DNA of 44,399 nucleotides from Sphingomonas sp. GTDB lineage: Bacteria; Pseudomonadota; Alphaproteobacteria; Sphingomonadales; Sphingomonadaceae. The notes beneath the pieces are model-generated. The model searched no databases. It was not told where the DNA came from and worked only from the letters and a program-made list of their open reading frames with translations. The translations under genes and the position numbers were made by a program. Every line of letters begins with the position of its first letter. Position 1 is the first letter of the stretch. The stretch lies in the NCBI RefSeq assembly GCF_013812825.1, contig NZ_JACCSU010000017.1:1-44399 (forward strand), written 5' to 3'. Below are positions 1-9,201 of this stretch, piece after piece.

Positions 1-1074
1 GGCTCCATCCCCGCCAACCGCTGCCGCGGCGCTTCGAACGACGTCGTCGGGGTCCTGGCCGGGCGGCAGCTCGACGAAGCGCAGCGTGCGGTCGGGGCCG
101 ATGTGGGGAAGCGCGCGCAGCGCCGCCCGGACCGCCGCCTTGCGCCCGGCGCTGTCGCCGTCGAAGCACAGGATGGGCGATCGATCGAGCCGCCACATGC
201 GCTCGAGCTGCGCCTCGGTGACGGCGGTCCCGTTGGGGGCGACGGCCTCGGCGATCCCGGCGCGGTCGAGGGCGATGACGTCCATATAGCCTTCGACGAC
301 GATCAGCCGCTTGGCGCTTCGGCTGGCCGGGCCTGCGCGGTCGATGTTGTAGAGCGTTCGGCCTTTGTCGAAGAGGACCGTGTCGGGCGAATTTAGGTAC
401 TTCGGCTCGCCGTCGCCCATGATCCGGCCGCCGAACGCGATCACTCGCCCGCGCTGGTCGCGGATCGGGAACATCAACCGGCCGCGGAAGCGGTCGTAGG
501 TTTCCTTATCCCCGTCCTCGGGTCGGATCAGCATCCCGATCTCGACCAGCGCTTCCTCGCCGAGATGGCCGAGCGCCCGCTTGAGCCGGGCGCGGCCCTG
601 GGGCGCGAGGCCCAATCCAAACCGGGCGATGGTGCTTGGCTGGATGCCGCGCCTAGCGAGATAATCGCGCGCCTCGGCGCCCTCGAGGCCCTGGAGCTGG
701 TCGGCGAACCATTTCTGCACCGCGGCCATGACATCGGTCAGCGAAGCGGCGCGCTCGGCCTGATCGCGCGCGCGGGGATCCGGAGCGGGGACCTCGAGGC
801 CGGCCCGCCCGGCGAGCTCCTTGACCGCGTCCATGAACGGCATTCCGCGCGAGTCGGTCAGGAAGCGGATCGCGTCGCCGTGGGCGCCGCAGCCGAAGCA
901 GTGGTAAAAGCCCTTCTCGTCGTTGACCGTGAAGCTCGGAGTCTTCTCCTGGTGGAACGGACAGCACGCCTTGAACTCGCGCCCCGCCTTCAGCAGCTTC
1001 ACCGATGGTGCGATCACCGCCGATAGCAGGGTCCGGGCGCGGAGTTCGTCGAGGAACTGAACGGACAGGCTCAC
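1..1074 (-). CDS. dnaG: DNA primase DnaG (N-terminal 358 residues; 3' end outside window)
   Basis: DnaG makes the RNA primers used by the replication fork. The visible part begins with the CHC2 zinc-binding region (CCPFH near residue 38, then YHCFGCG), followed by the primase core (PIRDQRGRVIAFGGR) and a TOPRIM domain with VVEGYMDV and LCFDGDSAGR, which hold the metal-binding acidic residues. The start is a GTG at 1072-1074, which gives the usual short leader MSLSVQFLDELR. The gene runs off the left edge, so the helicase-binding C-terminus is not seen. It lies 71 bp downstream of the yqeY-like gene on the same strand, an arrangement common in alphaproteobacteria, where rpoD usually follows. 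Identification is secure. Confidence 0.97.
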   Translation of the reverse strand, partial: MSLSVQFLDELRARTLLSAVIAPSVKLLKAGREFKACCPFHQEKTPSFTVNDEKGFYHCFGCGAHGDAIRFLTDSRGMPFMDAVKELAGRAGLEVPAPDPRARDQAERAASLTDVMAAVQKWFADQLQGLEGAEARDYLARRGIQPSTIARFGLGLAPQGRARLKRALGHLGEEALVEIGMLIRPEDGDKETYDRFRGRLMFPIRDQRGRVIAFGGRIMGDGEPKYLNSPDTVLFDKGRTLYNIDRAGPASRSAKRLIVVEGYMDVIALDRAGIAEAVAPNGTAVTEAQLERMWRLDRSPILCFDGDSAGRKAAVRAALRALPHIGPDRTLRFVELPPGQDPDDVVRSAAAAVGGDGA

Positions 1075-1145
1075 GGGGTGAGCCTTTCAAGTGAAGTGGG
1101 CGAGAGGGTCACGCGCCGCAGATTTGAGGCTGGCGACGCATCTGT

Positions 1146-1598
1146 CTAGCCCAATATCTCCCGAACCAACCCGCTTGCGCGGGCGGGCTCGATGGCGGTG
1201 GCGTGGCGCTCTTTGACCAGGGCCATCACTTTGCCCATGTTCTTCATCGAGCTGGCGCCCGTTTCGGCGACGATCGCCTGGATGGCCGCTTTGGCTTCCT
1301 CGTCGCTCATTTGCCTCGGGAGGAAGCGCCCGATGACGGCGATCTCGGCTTCCTCGGCCGCGGCCAGCTCCTCTCGCGCCCCCTTGCGATACATGTCGAC
1401 CGATTCGCGGCGCTGCTTGATCATTTTCTGGAGCACTTCGATGACCATCGCGTCGTCGTCCGCGGCCGCCGCACCGGTGCGCGCCTCGATGTCGCGGTTC
1501 TTGATCGCCGACTGGACCATGCGCAGGGTGCCGGTCGTCGCCTTGTCGCCGGCTTTCATCGCCTCGATCGTCGCGGCCTTGATGTCATCGCGAATCAT
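1146..1598 (-). CDS. GatB/YqeY domain protein
   Basis: A complete 150-residue YqeY-family protein (MIRDDIKAATIEAMKAGDK..., with LRMVQSAIKNRDIEAR and IGRFLPRQMSDEE). The family resembles the C-terminal tRNA-contacting domain of GatB, the amidotransferase subunit that makes Gln-tRNA or Asn-tRNA, but stand-alone YqeY has no firmly established reaction. Length and motifs are typical. It is followed on the same strand by dnaG and is divergent from carA across about 150 bp, so the shared interval 1599-1745 should hold both promoters. I could not pick a convincing promoter pair there; a TTGACC at 1663-1668 faces carA but has a poor -10. Confidence 0.93.
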   Translation of the reverse strand: MIRDDIKAATIEAMKAGDKATTGTLRMVQSAIKNRDIEARTGAAAADDDAMVIEVLQKMIKQRRESVDMYRKGAREELAAAEEAEIAVIGRFLPRQMSDEEAKAAIQAIVAETGASSMKNMGKVMALVKERHATAIEPARASGLVREILG

Positions 1599-1745
1599 CG
1601 TGTGCCCGTTTCCTGTCAGCGGAAAACGCGCTGGTAGCGCCCGCCGCGGCCCTTTTACAGCGTTGACCTGAAGCCCCGCGCCCCCTAGCCATCACGGCTT
1701 AGCGACATTGCTGCAAAACCGCCCGCGGAAAGGCTCCTCCAGCCC

Positions 1746-2936
1746 ATGGCCGACGCTCGACGCACGTCTGACGGAGGGGCGCCCGCGCCGCAACCCGACG
1801 GCGCGACCGGAGTCGTGGTGTTCGCCGACGGCCGGACAGTGTGGGGGCGGGGTTTCGGCGCCGAGGGGCAGACGGTCGGCGAGCTGTGCTTCAACACCGC
1901 GATGACCGGCTACCAGGAGGTGATGACCGACCCCAGCTACGCGAGGCAGGTGATCGCCTTCACTTTCCCGCACATCGGCAATGTCGGCGCGAACGACGAG
2001 GACGTCGAGGCGGCCGAAGCGCACGCGCTCGGCTGCCTGGTGCGCGAGGTGGTGACGAGGCCGAGCAACTATCGCGCCGGCGAGGATTTCGCGGCGTGGA
2101 TGAAGAAATGGGGGCGGATCGGAATCGCCGGTGTGGACACAAGGGCGCTGACCAGGCTGGTCCGGCGCGAAGGCCCGCCGACCATCGCCATCGCCCACCG
2201 CGCCGACGGCAAGTTCGATCTCGACGAGCTGCGGCGGATGGCGGCCGACTGGCCGGGGCTCGAAGGCATGGACCTCGCCAGGGACGTCAGCCGGCTCCAG
2301 GTCGAGCGCTGGACCGGCGGCAAGTGGGCGTGGGGGAAGGGATATGACATGGGCGGCGGCAATGGCGCCAAGGCACCGCATGTCGTCGCCGTGGACTACG
2401 GCTCGAAGCGCAACATCTTCCGCAACCTGGTCGAGGCCGGGGCGCGGGTGACCATCGTCCCGGCGGAAGCGAGCTTCGGGGACGTGATGGCGCACGAGCC
2501 GGACGGCTTCTTCCTGTCGAACGGGCCCGGCGACCCGGCGGCGACGGCCGACTACGCGGTGCCGGTGATCCAGGCGATGCTCGAGACCCGGAAACCGCTG
2601 TTCGGGATCTGCCTCGGGCATCAATTGCTTGCGCTGGCGGTCGGCGGGAAAACGTCGAAAATGTTCCAGGGCCACCGCGGCGCCAACCATCCGGTCAAGC
2701 GCCTCGCCGACGGCAAGGTCGAGATCACGAGCATGAACCACGGCTTCGCGGTCGAGCGCGAAGGACTGCCGGAAAATGCGCGCGAGACCCACGTGTCGCT
2801 GTTCGACGGCTCCAATTGCGGCTTCGAGCTGACCGACCGCCCGGCGTTCAGCGTCCAGTACCACCCCGAAGCCTCGCCCGGCCCGCAGGACAGCTTCTAT
2901 CTATTCGAGAAATTCGTCGGGGCGATGGGGAAATGA
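1746..2936 (+). CDS. carA: Carbamoyl-phosphate synthase small (glutaminase) subunit
   Basis: CarA hydrolyses glutamine and passes ammonia to CarB for carbamoyl phosphate, the precursor of arginine and pyrimidines. The 396-residue protein has the N-terminal CarA domain (TVWGRGFGAEG, FNTAMTGYQEV) and a class I glutamine amidotransferase domain with the nucleophile Cys289 in GICLGHQ and the His373/Glu375 pair in QYHPEASPGP. The N-terminal 20 residues are variable and low in family motifs, but the ATG has a purine-rich stretch upstream (gaaaggctcc). The stop codon overlaps the start of a small lipoprotein gene, and carB follows 276 bp later, so all three are probably one transcript. Confidence 0.97.
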   Translation: MADARRTSDGGAPAPQPDGATGVVVFADGRTVWGRGFGAEGQTVGELCFNTAMTGYQEVMTDPSYARQVIAFTFPHIGNVGANDEDVEAAEAHALGCLVREVVTRPSNYRAGEDFAAWMKKWGRIGIAGVDTRALTRLVRREGPPTIAIAHRADGKFDLDELRRMAADWPGLEGMDLARDVSRLQVERWTGGKWAWGKGYDMGGGNGAKAPHVVAVDYGSKRNIFRNLVEAGARVTIVPAEASFGDVMAHEPDGFFLSNGPGDPAATADYAVPVIQAMLETRKPLFGICLGHQLLALAVGGKTSKMFQGHRGANHPVKRLADGKVEITSMNHGFAVEREGLPENARETHVSLFDGSNCGFELTDRPAFSVQYHPEASPGPQDSFYLFEKFVGAMGK

Positions 2937-3202
2937 AGGTCGGCACGATCGCATTGGTGACCCTGCTTCTTGCCGGCTGCGCGACGGCTCGGTTTCATTC
3001 GGAGGAAGAGCTGGCGACGGTCGGGCGCGACTGCGGGCTGGCGCTCGGCGAATTGTTCCAGGACGAAAGCGAGAAGCGGCTCGTGTTCCTGTTCAAGCCG
3101 GGAGCGACCATCGAGCAACGCGCCTGCGTGGTCCGCTGGGCGCGCAAGAACCGCCTGAAGACGGTGATCGTCGAGGCGATCAACTTCCCCGAAGAGAGCT
3201 GA
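2933..3202 (+). CDS. Small predicted lipoprotein between carA and carB
   Basis: An 89-residue protein with a short signal peptide ending in a lipobox (LLLAGC, Cys17), so it should be lipidated and anchored in the cell envelope. The mature part is charged ([22 protein letters not shown]... [24 protein letters not shown]) and has no domain I recognise. Its ATG overlaps the carA stop in ATGA, the usual sign of coupled translation, and it ends 10 bp before carB. Codon use and GC match the neighbours, so it is not an obvious recent arrival. Function unknown; position in the car operon may be incidental. Confidence 0.8.
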   Translation: MKVGTIALVTLLLAGCATARFHSEEELATVGRDCGLALGELFQDESEKRLVFLFKPGATIEQRACVVRWARKNRLKTVIVEAINFPEES

Positions 3203-3212
3203 CGGCGAGCCG

Positions 3213-6200
3213 ATGCCCAAGCGCACCGACATTTCCTCGATCCTGATCATCGGCGCCGGGCCGATCATCATCGGCCAGGCGGCCGAGTTCGATTATTCGG
3301 GATCGCAGGCGGTGAAAGCGCTGACCGCCGAGGGCTACCGGGTGATCGTCGTCAATTCGAACCCGGCGACGATCATGACCGACCCCGAGCTGGTCGGCGG
3401 GGAGGGAGAGCAAGGCGCCACCTACATCGAGCCGATCACTCCGGAGATCGTCACCAAGATCCTCGAGAAGGAGAGGCCAAACTCTCCCGGAGGCTTCGCG
3501 CTGCTGCCGACGATGGGCGGGCAGACGGCGCTCAACACCGCGCTGGCGCTGGCCAAAGACGGGACCCTCGAGCGGCTCGGGGTCGAGCTGATCGGGGCCA
3601 ATGCGGCGGCGATCGAGATGGCCGAGGACCGGCTCAAGTTCCGCGAGGCGATGGACCGCATCGGGCTCGAGAGCCCGCGCTCGGCGATCGCCCATTCGGT
3701 CGAGGACGCCGTGGCTGCACTCGACAGCGTCGGGCTTCCGGCGATCATCCGCCCGAGCTTCACGCTCGGCGGCACCGGCGGCGGAATCGCCTACAACCGC
3801 GAGGAGTTCGAGGCGATCGTCCGCGGCGGGCTGGAAGCCAGTCCATCCAGCGAAGTGCTGATCGAGGAATCGGTGCTCGGCTGGAAGGAATATGAGATGG
3901 AGGTGGTCCGCGACGCCAAGGACAATGCGATCATCGTCTGCTCGATCGAGAACGTCGACCCGATGGGCGTCCACACCGGCGACTCGATCACCGTCGCGCC
4001 GGCGCTGACCCTGACCGACAAGGAATATCAAAGGATGCGCTCGGCATCGATCGCGGTCCTGCGTGAAATCGGTGTCGAAACAGGCGGTTCCAACGTCCAG
4101 TTCGCAATCGATCCCAAGACCGGGCGGATGGTGGTGATCGAGATGAACCCGCGCGTCTCGAGGTCCTCGGCGCTGGCGTCGAAGGCCACCGGCTTCCCGA
4201 TCGCCAAGGTCGCCGCGCGCCTCGCGGTCGGCTACACGCTGGACGAGATCGCCAACGACATCACCGGCGGCGCCACCCCGGCCAGCTTCGAGCCGACCAT
4301 CGACTATGTGGTGACCAAGGTCCCGCGCTTCGCGTTCGAGAAATTCAGCGGCGCCGAGGCGAGCCTGAGCACGTCGATGAAGTCGGTCGGCGAGGTGATG
4401 GCGATCGGGCGGTCGTTTGCCGAGAGCCTGCAAAAGGCGCTGCGCGGGCTGGAGATCGGGCTCACCGGGCTCGACCGCGTGCGCGCGCTCGAGCACAGCG
4501 ACCCGGCAGCGATCGAGAGCGCGCTTGCGAGGCCGACTCCGGACCGGCTGCTGGTCGCCGCCGAGGCGCTTCGCCAGGGCTTCACGGTCGAGCGGATCAA
4601 CCAGATCGCCGGCTTCGACCCGTGGTTCATCGAGCGGCTGCAGGAAATCGTCGAGGCGGAAGAGACGGTGAGGGCGAAAGGGCTGCCGCGCGACCCCGCC
4701 GGGATGCGGGAATTGAAGGCGATGGGCTTTTCCGACGCGCGGCTGGGCGAGCTCGCGCTTCGCTCCGCCAAGGCGCCGCGCGACATGAGCGAGAAGAGCG
4801 CCCGCGGGTCGGGGGTGGTCCACGATGCGCTCAAGGCGCTGACCGGCGGAGTGACCGAGGCCGAAGTCCGCGCCCACCGGCTGCGGCTCGGCGTGCGGCC
4901 GGTGTTCAAGCGCATCGACAGCTGCGCCGCCGAGTTCGACGCGGCCACGCCCTACCTCTACTCGACCTATGAAGCGCCGCTTTTTGGCGAGGCGGAGGAC
5001 GAGGCGGAGGTCAGCGGCGCCAAGAAGGTGATGATCCTGGGCGGCGGGCCCAACCGCATCGGCCAGGGGATCGAGTTCGATTACTGCTGCTGCCACGCCG
5101 CGTTCGCTCTGGGCCGCGATGGCGCCGGGCTCGAGACGATCATGGTCAATTGCAACCCGGAGACGGTCAGCACCGACCCGGACACTTCCGACCGCCTCTA
5201 TTTCGAGCCGCTGACCGCCGAGGACGTGATCGAAATCGTCGAGCGCGAGAAGGCGTCGGGCGAGCTGCTCGGGGTGATCGTCCAGCTGGGCGGGCAGACG
5301 CCGCTCAAGCTTGCCGCCGAGCTGCAGGCCGCCGGCGTCGAGATCCTCGGCACCAGTCCCGATTCGATCGACCTTGCCGAGGACCGCGAGCGCTTCGCCA
5401 AGCTGGTCGCCCGGCTCGGGCTGCTGCAGCCGCCCAACGGCATCGCCCGAAGCCGCGACGAGGCGCTGCAGGTCGCCCAGCGGATCGGCTATCCGGTGCT
5501 CCTGCGCCCCTCCTACGTCCTCGGCGGGCGCGGCATGGAGGTGGTCGACGGCCCGCTCCAGCTCGACCATTACATCGCCACCGCGGTCTCGGTCTCGGGC
5601 ACCAGCCCGGTGCTGATCGACCGCTATCTGCGCGACGCGATCGAAGTCGACGTCGACGCGATCTGCGACGGCAAGGAGGTCGCGGTCGCCGGAGTCCTCC
5701 AGCACATCGAAGAGGCGGGGGTCCATTCAGGCGACAGCGCCTGCGCGATCCCGCCGCACGGGCTGTCGGCCGAAGTCATCACCGAGATCGAGCGGCAGAC
5801 GAAGGCGCTGGCGCTGGCGCTGAAGGTCAAGGGGCTGATGAACGTCCAGTTCGCGGTCAAGGACGACCAGGTCTATCTGATCGAGGTCAACCCGCGTGCC
5901 AGCCGCACCGTGCCGTTCGTCGCCAAGGCGATCGGGCGTCCAATCGCCAAGATCGCCGCCCGGGTGATGGCCGGCGAGCCCTTGTCGGCGTTCGACCCGA
6001 TCGACCGCGCGATCGGCCACATCGCCGTCAAGGCCCCGGTATTTCCGTTCGCGCGCTTTCCAGGCACCGATCCGGTGCTTGGACCGGAAATGAAGAGCAC
6101 CGGCGAAGTCATGGGAATCGATCATGATTTCGACATCGCCTTCAGCAAGGCTCTGCTTGGATCGGGGATGGCCTTGCCCAACGGCGGAACCGCCTTCGTA

Positions 6201-6590
6201 TCGGTCAAGGACGCCGACAAGGACAATATCATCCCGGCGGTCGAGAAAATGATCGAGCTTGGCTTTTCCATCATCGCCACCGGCGGAACCGCCGAGCATC
6301 TTGCGTCGCGGGGCCTGCCGGTCGAGCGGGTCAACAAGGTCGCGCAGGGGCGGCCGCACATCGTCGACCGGCTGCTCGACGGCGACGTCGACCTGGTGTT
6401 CAACACCACCGAGGGCTGGCAGTCATTGAAGGACAGCCACTCGATCCGGGCGACGGCGCTGGCCCGCAAGGTGCCTTATTTCACCACCGCCGCCGCGAGC
6501 CTTGCCGCGGCGCGCTCGATCGAGGCGGTTCGCGGCCACGCGCTTGAAGTTGCCTCGCTTCAGTCCTATTATTCCGCTTCCGTAAACTGA
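3213..6590 (+). CDS. carB: Carbamoyl-phosphate synthase large subunit
   Basis: A full-length 1,125-residue CarB. It contains two homologous synthetase halves, each with a pre-ATP-grasp fold and ATP-grasp domain: the first begins [21 protein letters not shown], the second [20 protein letters not shown] near residue 605. An oligomerisation domain lies between them, and the C-terminal MGS-like allosteric domain ([17 protein letters not shown]) follows from about residue 980. It uses ammonia from CarA, bicarbonate and two ATP to make carbamoyl phosphate. It begins 10 bp after the small lipoprotein gene. Nothing is missing. The C-terminus ([11 protein letters not shown]) is as expected in sphingomonads. 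Confidence 0.98.
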   Translation: MPKRTDISSILIIGAGPIIIGQAAEFDYSGSQAVKALTAEGYRVIVVNSNPATIMTDPELVGGEGEQGATYIEPITPEIVTKILEKERPNSPGGFALLPTMGGQTALNTALALAKDGTLERLGVELIGANAAAIEMAEDRLKFREAMDRIGLESPRSAIAHSVEDAVAALDSVGLPAIIRPSFTLGGTGGGIAYNREEFEAIVRGGLEASPSSEVLIEESVLGWKEYEMEVVRDAKDNAIIVCSIENVDPMGVHTGDSITVAPALTLTDKEYQRMRSASIAVLREIGVETGGSNVQFAIDPKTGRMVVIEMNPRVSRSSALASKATGFPIAKVAARLAVGYTLDEIANDITGGATPASFEPTIDYVVTKVPRFAFEKFSGAEASLSTSMKSVGEVMAIGRSFAESLQKALRGLEIGLTGLDRVRALEHSDPAAIESALARPTPDRLLVAAEALRQGFTVERINQIAGFDPWFIERLQEIVEAEETVRAKGLPRDPAGMRELKAMGFSDARLGELALRSAKAPRDMSEKSARGSGVVHDALKALTGGVTEAEVRAHRLRLGVRPVFKRIDSCAAEFDAATPYLYSTYEAPLFGEAEDEAEVSGAKKVMILGGGPNRIGQGIEFDYCCCHAAFALGRDGAGLETIMVNCNPETVSTDPDTSDRLYFEPLTAEDVIEIVEREKASGELLGVIVQLGGQTPLKLAAELQAAGVEILGTSPDSIDLAEDRERFAKLVARLGLLQPPNGIARSRDEALQVAQRIGYPVLLRPSYVLGGRGMEVVDGPLQLDHYIATAVSVSGTSPVLIDRYLRDAIEVDVDAICDGKEVAVAGVLQHIEEAGVHSGDSACAIPPHGLSAEVITEIERQTKALALALKVKGLMNVQFAVKDDQVYLIEVNPRASRTVPFVAKAIGRPIAKIAARVMAGEPLSAFDPIDRAIGHIAVKAPVFPFARFPGTDPVLGPEMKSTGEVMGIDHDFDIAFSKALLGSGMALPNGGTAFVSVKDADKDNIIPAVEKMIELGFSIIATGGTAEHLASRGLPVERVNKVAQGRPHIVDRLLDGDVDLVFNTTEGWQSLKDSHSIRATALARKVPYFTTAAASLAAARSIEAVRGHALEVASLQSYYSASVN

Positions 6591-6668
6591 TCCTGACAAT
6601 CCGCCCCTCGATCCGCGAGCCGGTCCGGCAGCGCAGGAGCGGGATTTTGGAAGAAAGGCATTTTTTCA

Positions 6669-7148
6669 ATGGCGACTGCCGACAAAGTGCCAATGCTGGC
6701 GGAGGGCCACCGCAAGATCGACGACGAGGTCCGGCATCTCAAGAGCGTCGAGCGGCCCGCCGCGATCGAGGCGATCGAGATGGCGCGCGCCCACGGCGAC
6801 CTCGCCGAGAACGCCGAGTACCACGCGGCCAAGGAACGGCAGGGCCAGATCGAGGCGACGATCGCCGACCTCGAGGACCGCTTGAGCCGAGCCCAGGTGA
6901 TCGACCCGACCACCTTGTCCGGCGACCGGGTGGTGTTCGGGGCGACCGTCACCCTGATCGACGAGGACAAGAAGAAGATCCGCTACCAGCTGGTCGGCCA
7001 GACCGAGGCCGACGCCAGGGTCGGCCGGATCAGCTATAACTCGCCCCTCGGCCGGGCGCTGATCGGGCGCAACGTCGGCGATGAAGTCGAGGTCTCGACC
7101 CCGTCGGGCGACCGCTACTACAAGATCAAAGCCATCGAATTCGTCTGA
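6669..7148 (+). CDS. greA: Transcription elongation factor GreA
   Basis: GreA rescues backtracked RNA polymerase by stimulating transcript cleavage. The 159-residue protein has the N-terminal coiled coil with the tip acidic residues ([20 protein letters not shown]) and the C-terminal FKBP-like domain ([22 protein letters not shown]). A good ribosome binding site (gaagaaagg) precedes the ATG. It lies 78 bp downstream of carB, a carAB-greA order frequent in alphaproteobacteria. Length and motifs are normal. Confidence 0.97.
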   Translation: MATADKVPMLAEGHRKIDDEVRHLKSVERPAAIEAIEMARAHGDLAENAEYHAAKERQGQIEATIADLEDRLSRAQVIDPTTLSGDRVVFGATVTLIDEDKKKIRYQLVGQTEADARVGRISYNSPLGRALIGRNVGDEVEVSTPSGDRYYKIKAIEFV

Positions 7149-7162
7149 GCGGGGGCCGGATC

Positions 7163-7789
7163 GTGCGGATCCCCCGAACGGCCACCATCGTCATCGCGGC
7201 CGTCACCGCGCTCGCCTGGATGCTGGCCGCGGCGATCGGCGCGAGCGACACCGCGGCCGCCTTGTGGGGGTTCATCCCGGCGCGGTTCAGCGGCTTCATT
7301 GACCTGTCGGGGGCAATGCCGGCCCTCCTGACTCCGCTGAGCTCGACCCTGGTCCACGGCGGCTTGCTCCACGTCGCCTTCAACCTGCTGATGCTGGTGT
7401 GGTGCGGCAGCGCGGTCGAGCGGGTGCTGGGGCGCGGCGCGCTGCTGCTTCTCTACGGTGTCGGCGCCTATACCGCCGCGATCGCTCAGTGGCTGGTCGA
7501 TCCGGCCTCGATCGTCCCGATGATCGGCGCCAGTGGCGCGGTCAGCGCGGTGATCGGGGCGTTCGCCCTGAGCTTCGGCGAAGCGAGGGCGCTCACCCGG
7601 TCGCCGCGGCTCAATCGGCTGATCAATGCGGCCTGGCTGCTGGCCGCCTGGGTCGTCTTGCAGATGATGGTCGGCTTGCTGGCCGGCAGCCGCGGAGTGC
7701 TGCTTGCCACGGCCGCGCATGTCGGCGGCTTCCTCGCCGGGCTGTTGATGCAGCGGCCGCTGCTCCTGTGGCGCTACCGCTCCGCCTGA
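7163..7789 (+). CDS. Rhomboid family intramembrane serine protease
   Basis: A 208-residue polytopic membrane protein with about six hydrophobic segments. The rhomboid catalytic dyad is visible: Ser124 in GASGAVS and His186 in HVGGFLAG, together with HGGLLHVAFN (His65, Asn74), which helps form the oxyanion hole. Rhomboids cleave membrane proteins within or near a transmembrane segment; the substrate here is unknown. The start is a GTG 14 bp after the greA stop, so it is probably co-transcribed with greA. The last 16 bases overlap the end of the convergent DUF4170 gene. Confidence 0.9.
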   Translation: MRIPRTATIVIAAVTALAWMLAAAIGASDTAAALWGFIPARFSGFIDLSGAMPALLTPLSSTLVHGGLLHVAFNLLMLVWCGSAVERVLGRGALLLLYGVGAYTAAIAQWLVDPASIVPMIGASGAVSAVIGAFALSFGEARALTRSPRLNRLINAAWLLAAWVVLQMMVGLLAGSRGVLLATAAHVGGFLAGLLMQRPLLLWRYRSA

Positions 7790-8037
7790 GCGCTCTCCGC
7801 CGGCGGGGCCGCCGCCGGCATCGCTTCCGCGTCGGGCTCGAGCAGCCGGTGCAGGTGAACGACGACATATTTCATCTCGGCGTCGTCGACCGTGCGCTGG
7901 GCCTTGCCGCGCCACGCATCCTCGGCCTCGGCATAGCTTGCGTAGAGGCCGACAAGGTCGATGTTGTCGAGGTCGACGAACTCGAGCCCGCGCGGGTCCT
8001 TGACCCGCCCGCCGAACACCAGATGAAGCTTGCTCAT
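7774..8037 (-). CDS. DUF4170 family protein
   Basis: An 87-residue protein (MSKLHLVFGGRVKDPRGLEFVDLDNIDLVGLYASYAEAEDAWRG... split by conserved KAQRTVDDAEMKYVVVHLHRLL) of the alphaproteobacterial DUF4170 family, which has no known function. It is the last gene of a five-gene operon; its ATG overlaps the previous stop codon (ATGA), and its C-terminal tail is Ala/Pro-rich and overlaps the rhomboid gene tail-to-tail by 16 bp. Soluble, no signal peptide. Confidence 0.85.
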   Translation of the reverse strand: MSKLHLVFGGRVKDPRGLEFVDLDNIDLVGLYASYAEAEDAWRGKAQRTVDDAEMKYVVVHLHRLLEPDAEAMPAAAPPAESAQAER

Positions 8038-8459
8038 TCGCGCTCGCGGGCCCCGCTCAGTGCCGCCTGCGCCGAGGTCTTCGCGGCCTCGCTGGCGTCC
8101 TCGAAAATCGAGCGCAGGGTCTCGGCGCCCTTTTCGCGGGTCAGGCCAAGCTCGGCGAGTCGCGACTTGCCAGCATCCTTGGCGGCCGCGGCGGCGGCCT
8201 TGGCGGTGCCGGTCAGCTTGTCGCCGACCGGGCGCAGCACCCGGGTCTCGCTCTCGGTGCGGGGGAGGAGCGCGGCCAAGATCGCGCCGACGGCAAGCCC
8301 GCCGGCAAGCGCGATCAGCGGCGCTTCGTCGATTGCGTCATTGGCCTTGCGGCCAGCCTGGGCGACGCTGTCGCGAGCCTCGTCATAGGCTTCGATCGCG
8401 CGCTGGCGGACGCCGCCATCAGAGGCATTGTCCGCCCGGTTGTTGTCCTGGTCAGTCAT
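8034..8459 (-). CDS. Membrane-anchored hypothetical protein (stress-operon member)
   Basis: A 141-residue protein: an N-terminal hydrophilic helix (RQRAIEAYDEARDSVAQAGRK), one hydrophobic segment near residues 47-66 (PLIALAGGLAVGAILAALLP), then an Ala/Lys-rich helical tail. This resembles the nutrient-deprivation-induced/DUF883-like proteins found beside holin-like and DUF3618 genes in alphaproteobacteria, but I cannot name an exact family. It starts at an ATG overlapping the previous stop (ATGA) and overlaps the DUF4170 gene in the same way. Likely inner-membrane with most of the chain in the cytoplasm. Confidence 0.75.
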   Translation of the reverse strand: MTDQDNNRADNASDGGVRQRAIEAYDEARDSVAQAGRKANDAIDEAPLIALAGGLAVGAILAALLPRTESETRVLRPVGDKLTGTAKAAAAAAKDAGKSRLAELGLTREKGAETLRSIFEDASEAAKTSAQAALSGARERE

Positions 8460-8848
8460 TCGATCGTCTCCGTCTTTTTCGCTTCCTTGTCGGTTTTGCG
8501 CGGCCCGGCTCCGGCCTTTTTCGGCGACCCGGCTCCGGCTTTTTTCGACTTGCGCTTGGTGGTCACCCCGTCGGCCAGCTTGCCGGCCATGTCGATCAGC
8601 GGCTCGCGGGCGAGGAACAAGGCGATCGCGGCCGCTATTCCGCCGGCGATCGCCGGCCGGCGGCGGACCGCGTCGACCGCGTCCTCGGCAAGGTCGGCGC
8701 CTTTCGACTTGGCGCCTTCCCAGGCATTCTGGGCGAGCACGGCCGGGCTGAGCCGCTCCTGGAGCTCGCGTGCCGTCTCCATCAGCCGGGCTCGGGCTCG
8801 CTCGGCCTCGATGCCCGCCGCCGCCATCTCGGGCGTTTCCTTGCTCAC
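8456..8848 (-). CDS. DUF3618-like membrane-anchored protein
   Basis: A 130-residue protein with an N-terminal segment typical of DUF3618 (IEAERARARLMETARELQER followed by LSPAVLAQNAWEGAK), a single hydrophobic segment (AIAGGIAAAIALFLA) and a strongly basic Lys/Ala/Gly tail with a repeated KKAGAGS/P motif. The GTG start overlaps the holin-like gene stop (GTGA). DUF3618 proteins occur with holin-like and DUF883-like genes in alphaproteobacteria; their role is unknown, though stress-linked expression is often seen. The basic tail could contact nucleic acid or ribosomes (inference). Confidence 0.78.
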   Translation of the reverse strand: MSKETPEMAAAGIEAERARARLMETARELQERLSPAVLAQNAWEGAKSKGADLAEDAVDAVRRRPAIAGGIAAAIALFLAREPLIDMAGKLADGVTTKRKSKKAGAGSPKKAGAGPRKTDKEAKKTETIE

Positions 8849-9201
8849 AGGTCGCGCCTTGCCTTGCTGATTCCCAGCCATGCCATGCCAGCTCCGATGC
8901 CGGCAAAAATCAGGAAGGCCAGTAGCCCCGCGAGCACCGGCCCAATCGCCGGCAGCAGCGCGAAGAACGTCGCCACCGTCAGGATCGTCACCGCGGCCTG
9001 AACGAACAGCAGCGCCGCTCCGAGCAGGATCGCCGGCACCTTCAGGCCGCCGGCCTTCGCCGAAGCCACGGCCTTGACGACCCCGAGCTCGGCCCAGGCA
9101 TAGGCCTTGCCGTCCTCGACCAGCTGGTGGACGAGCTCGCTGATCGGGCGCTCGTCCCCCGGCTCGGGCGACCGGATGGGCGGATCGGTCGGTTTCAGCA
9201 T
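8845..9201 (-). CDS. Phage-holin-like (DUF1469/YqjE type) inner membrane protein
   Basis: A 118-residue protein with a hydrophilic N-terminus (ELVHQLVEDGKAYAWAELGVVKA) and two hydrophobic segments (ILLGAALLFVQAAVTILTVA and AIGPVLAGLLAFLIFAGIGA), the layout of the putative actinobacterial holin-X/YqjE family. In E. coli the related yqjE sits in a stress-induced operon with yqjD and yqjK. Despite the name, no lytic function is implied. The ATG overlaps the previous stop by one base (TGATG). Confidence 0.82.
   Translation of the reverse strand: MLKPTDPPIRSPEPGDERPISELVHQLVEDGKAYAWAELGVVKAVASAKAGGLKVPAILLGAALLFVQAAVTILTVATFFALLPAIGPVLAGLLAFLIFAGIGAGMAWLGISKARRDL

Noticed and set aside
1663-1691. 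TTGACC-N17-TAGCCA promoter for carA
   Set aside because: The -35 is good but the -10 matches only 2 of 6 bases.
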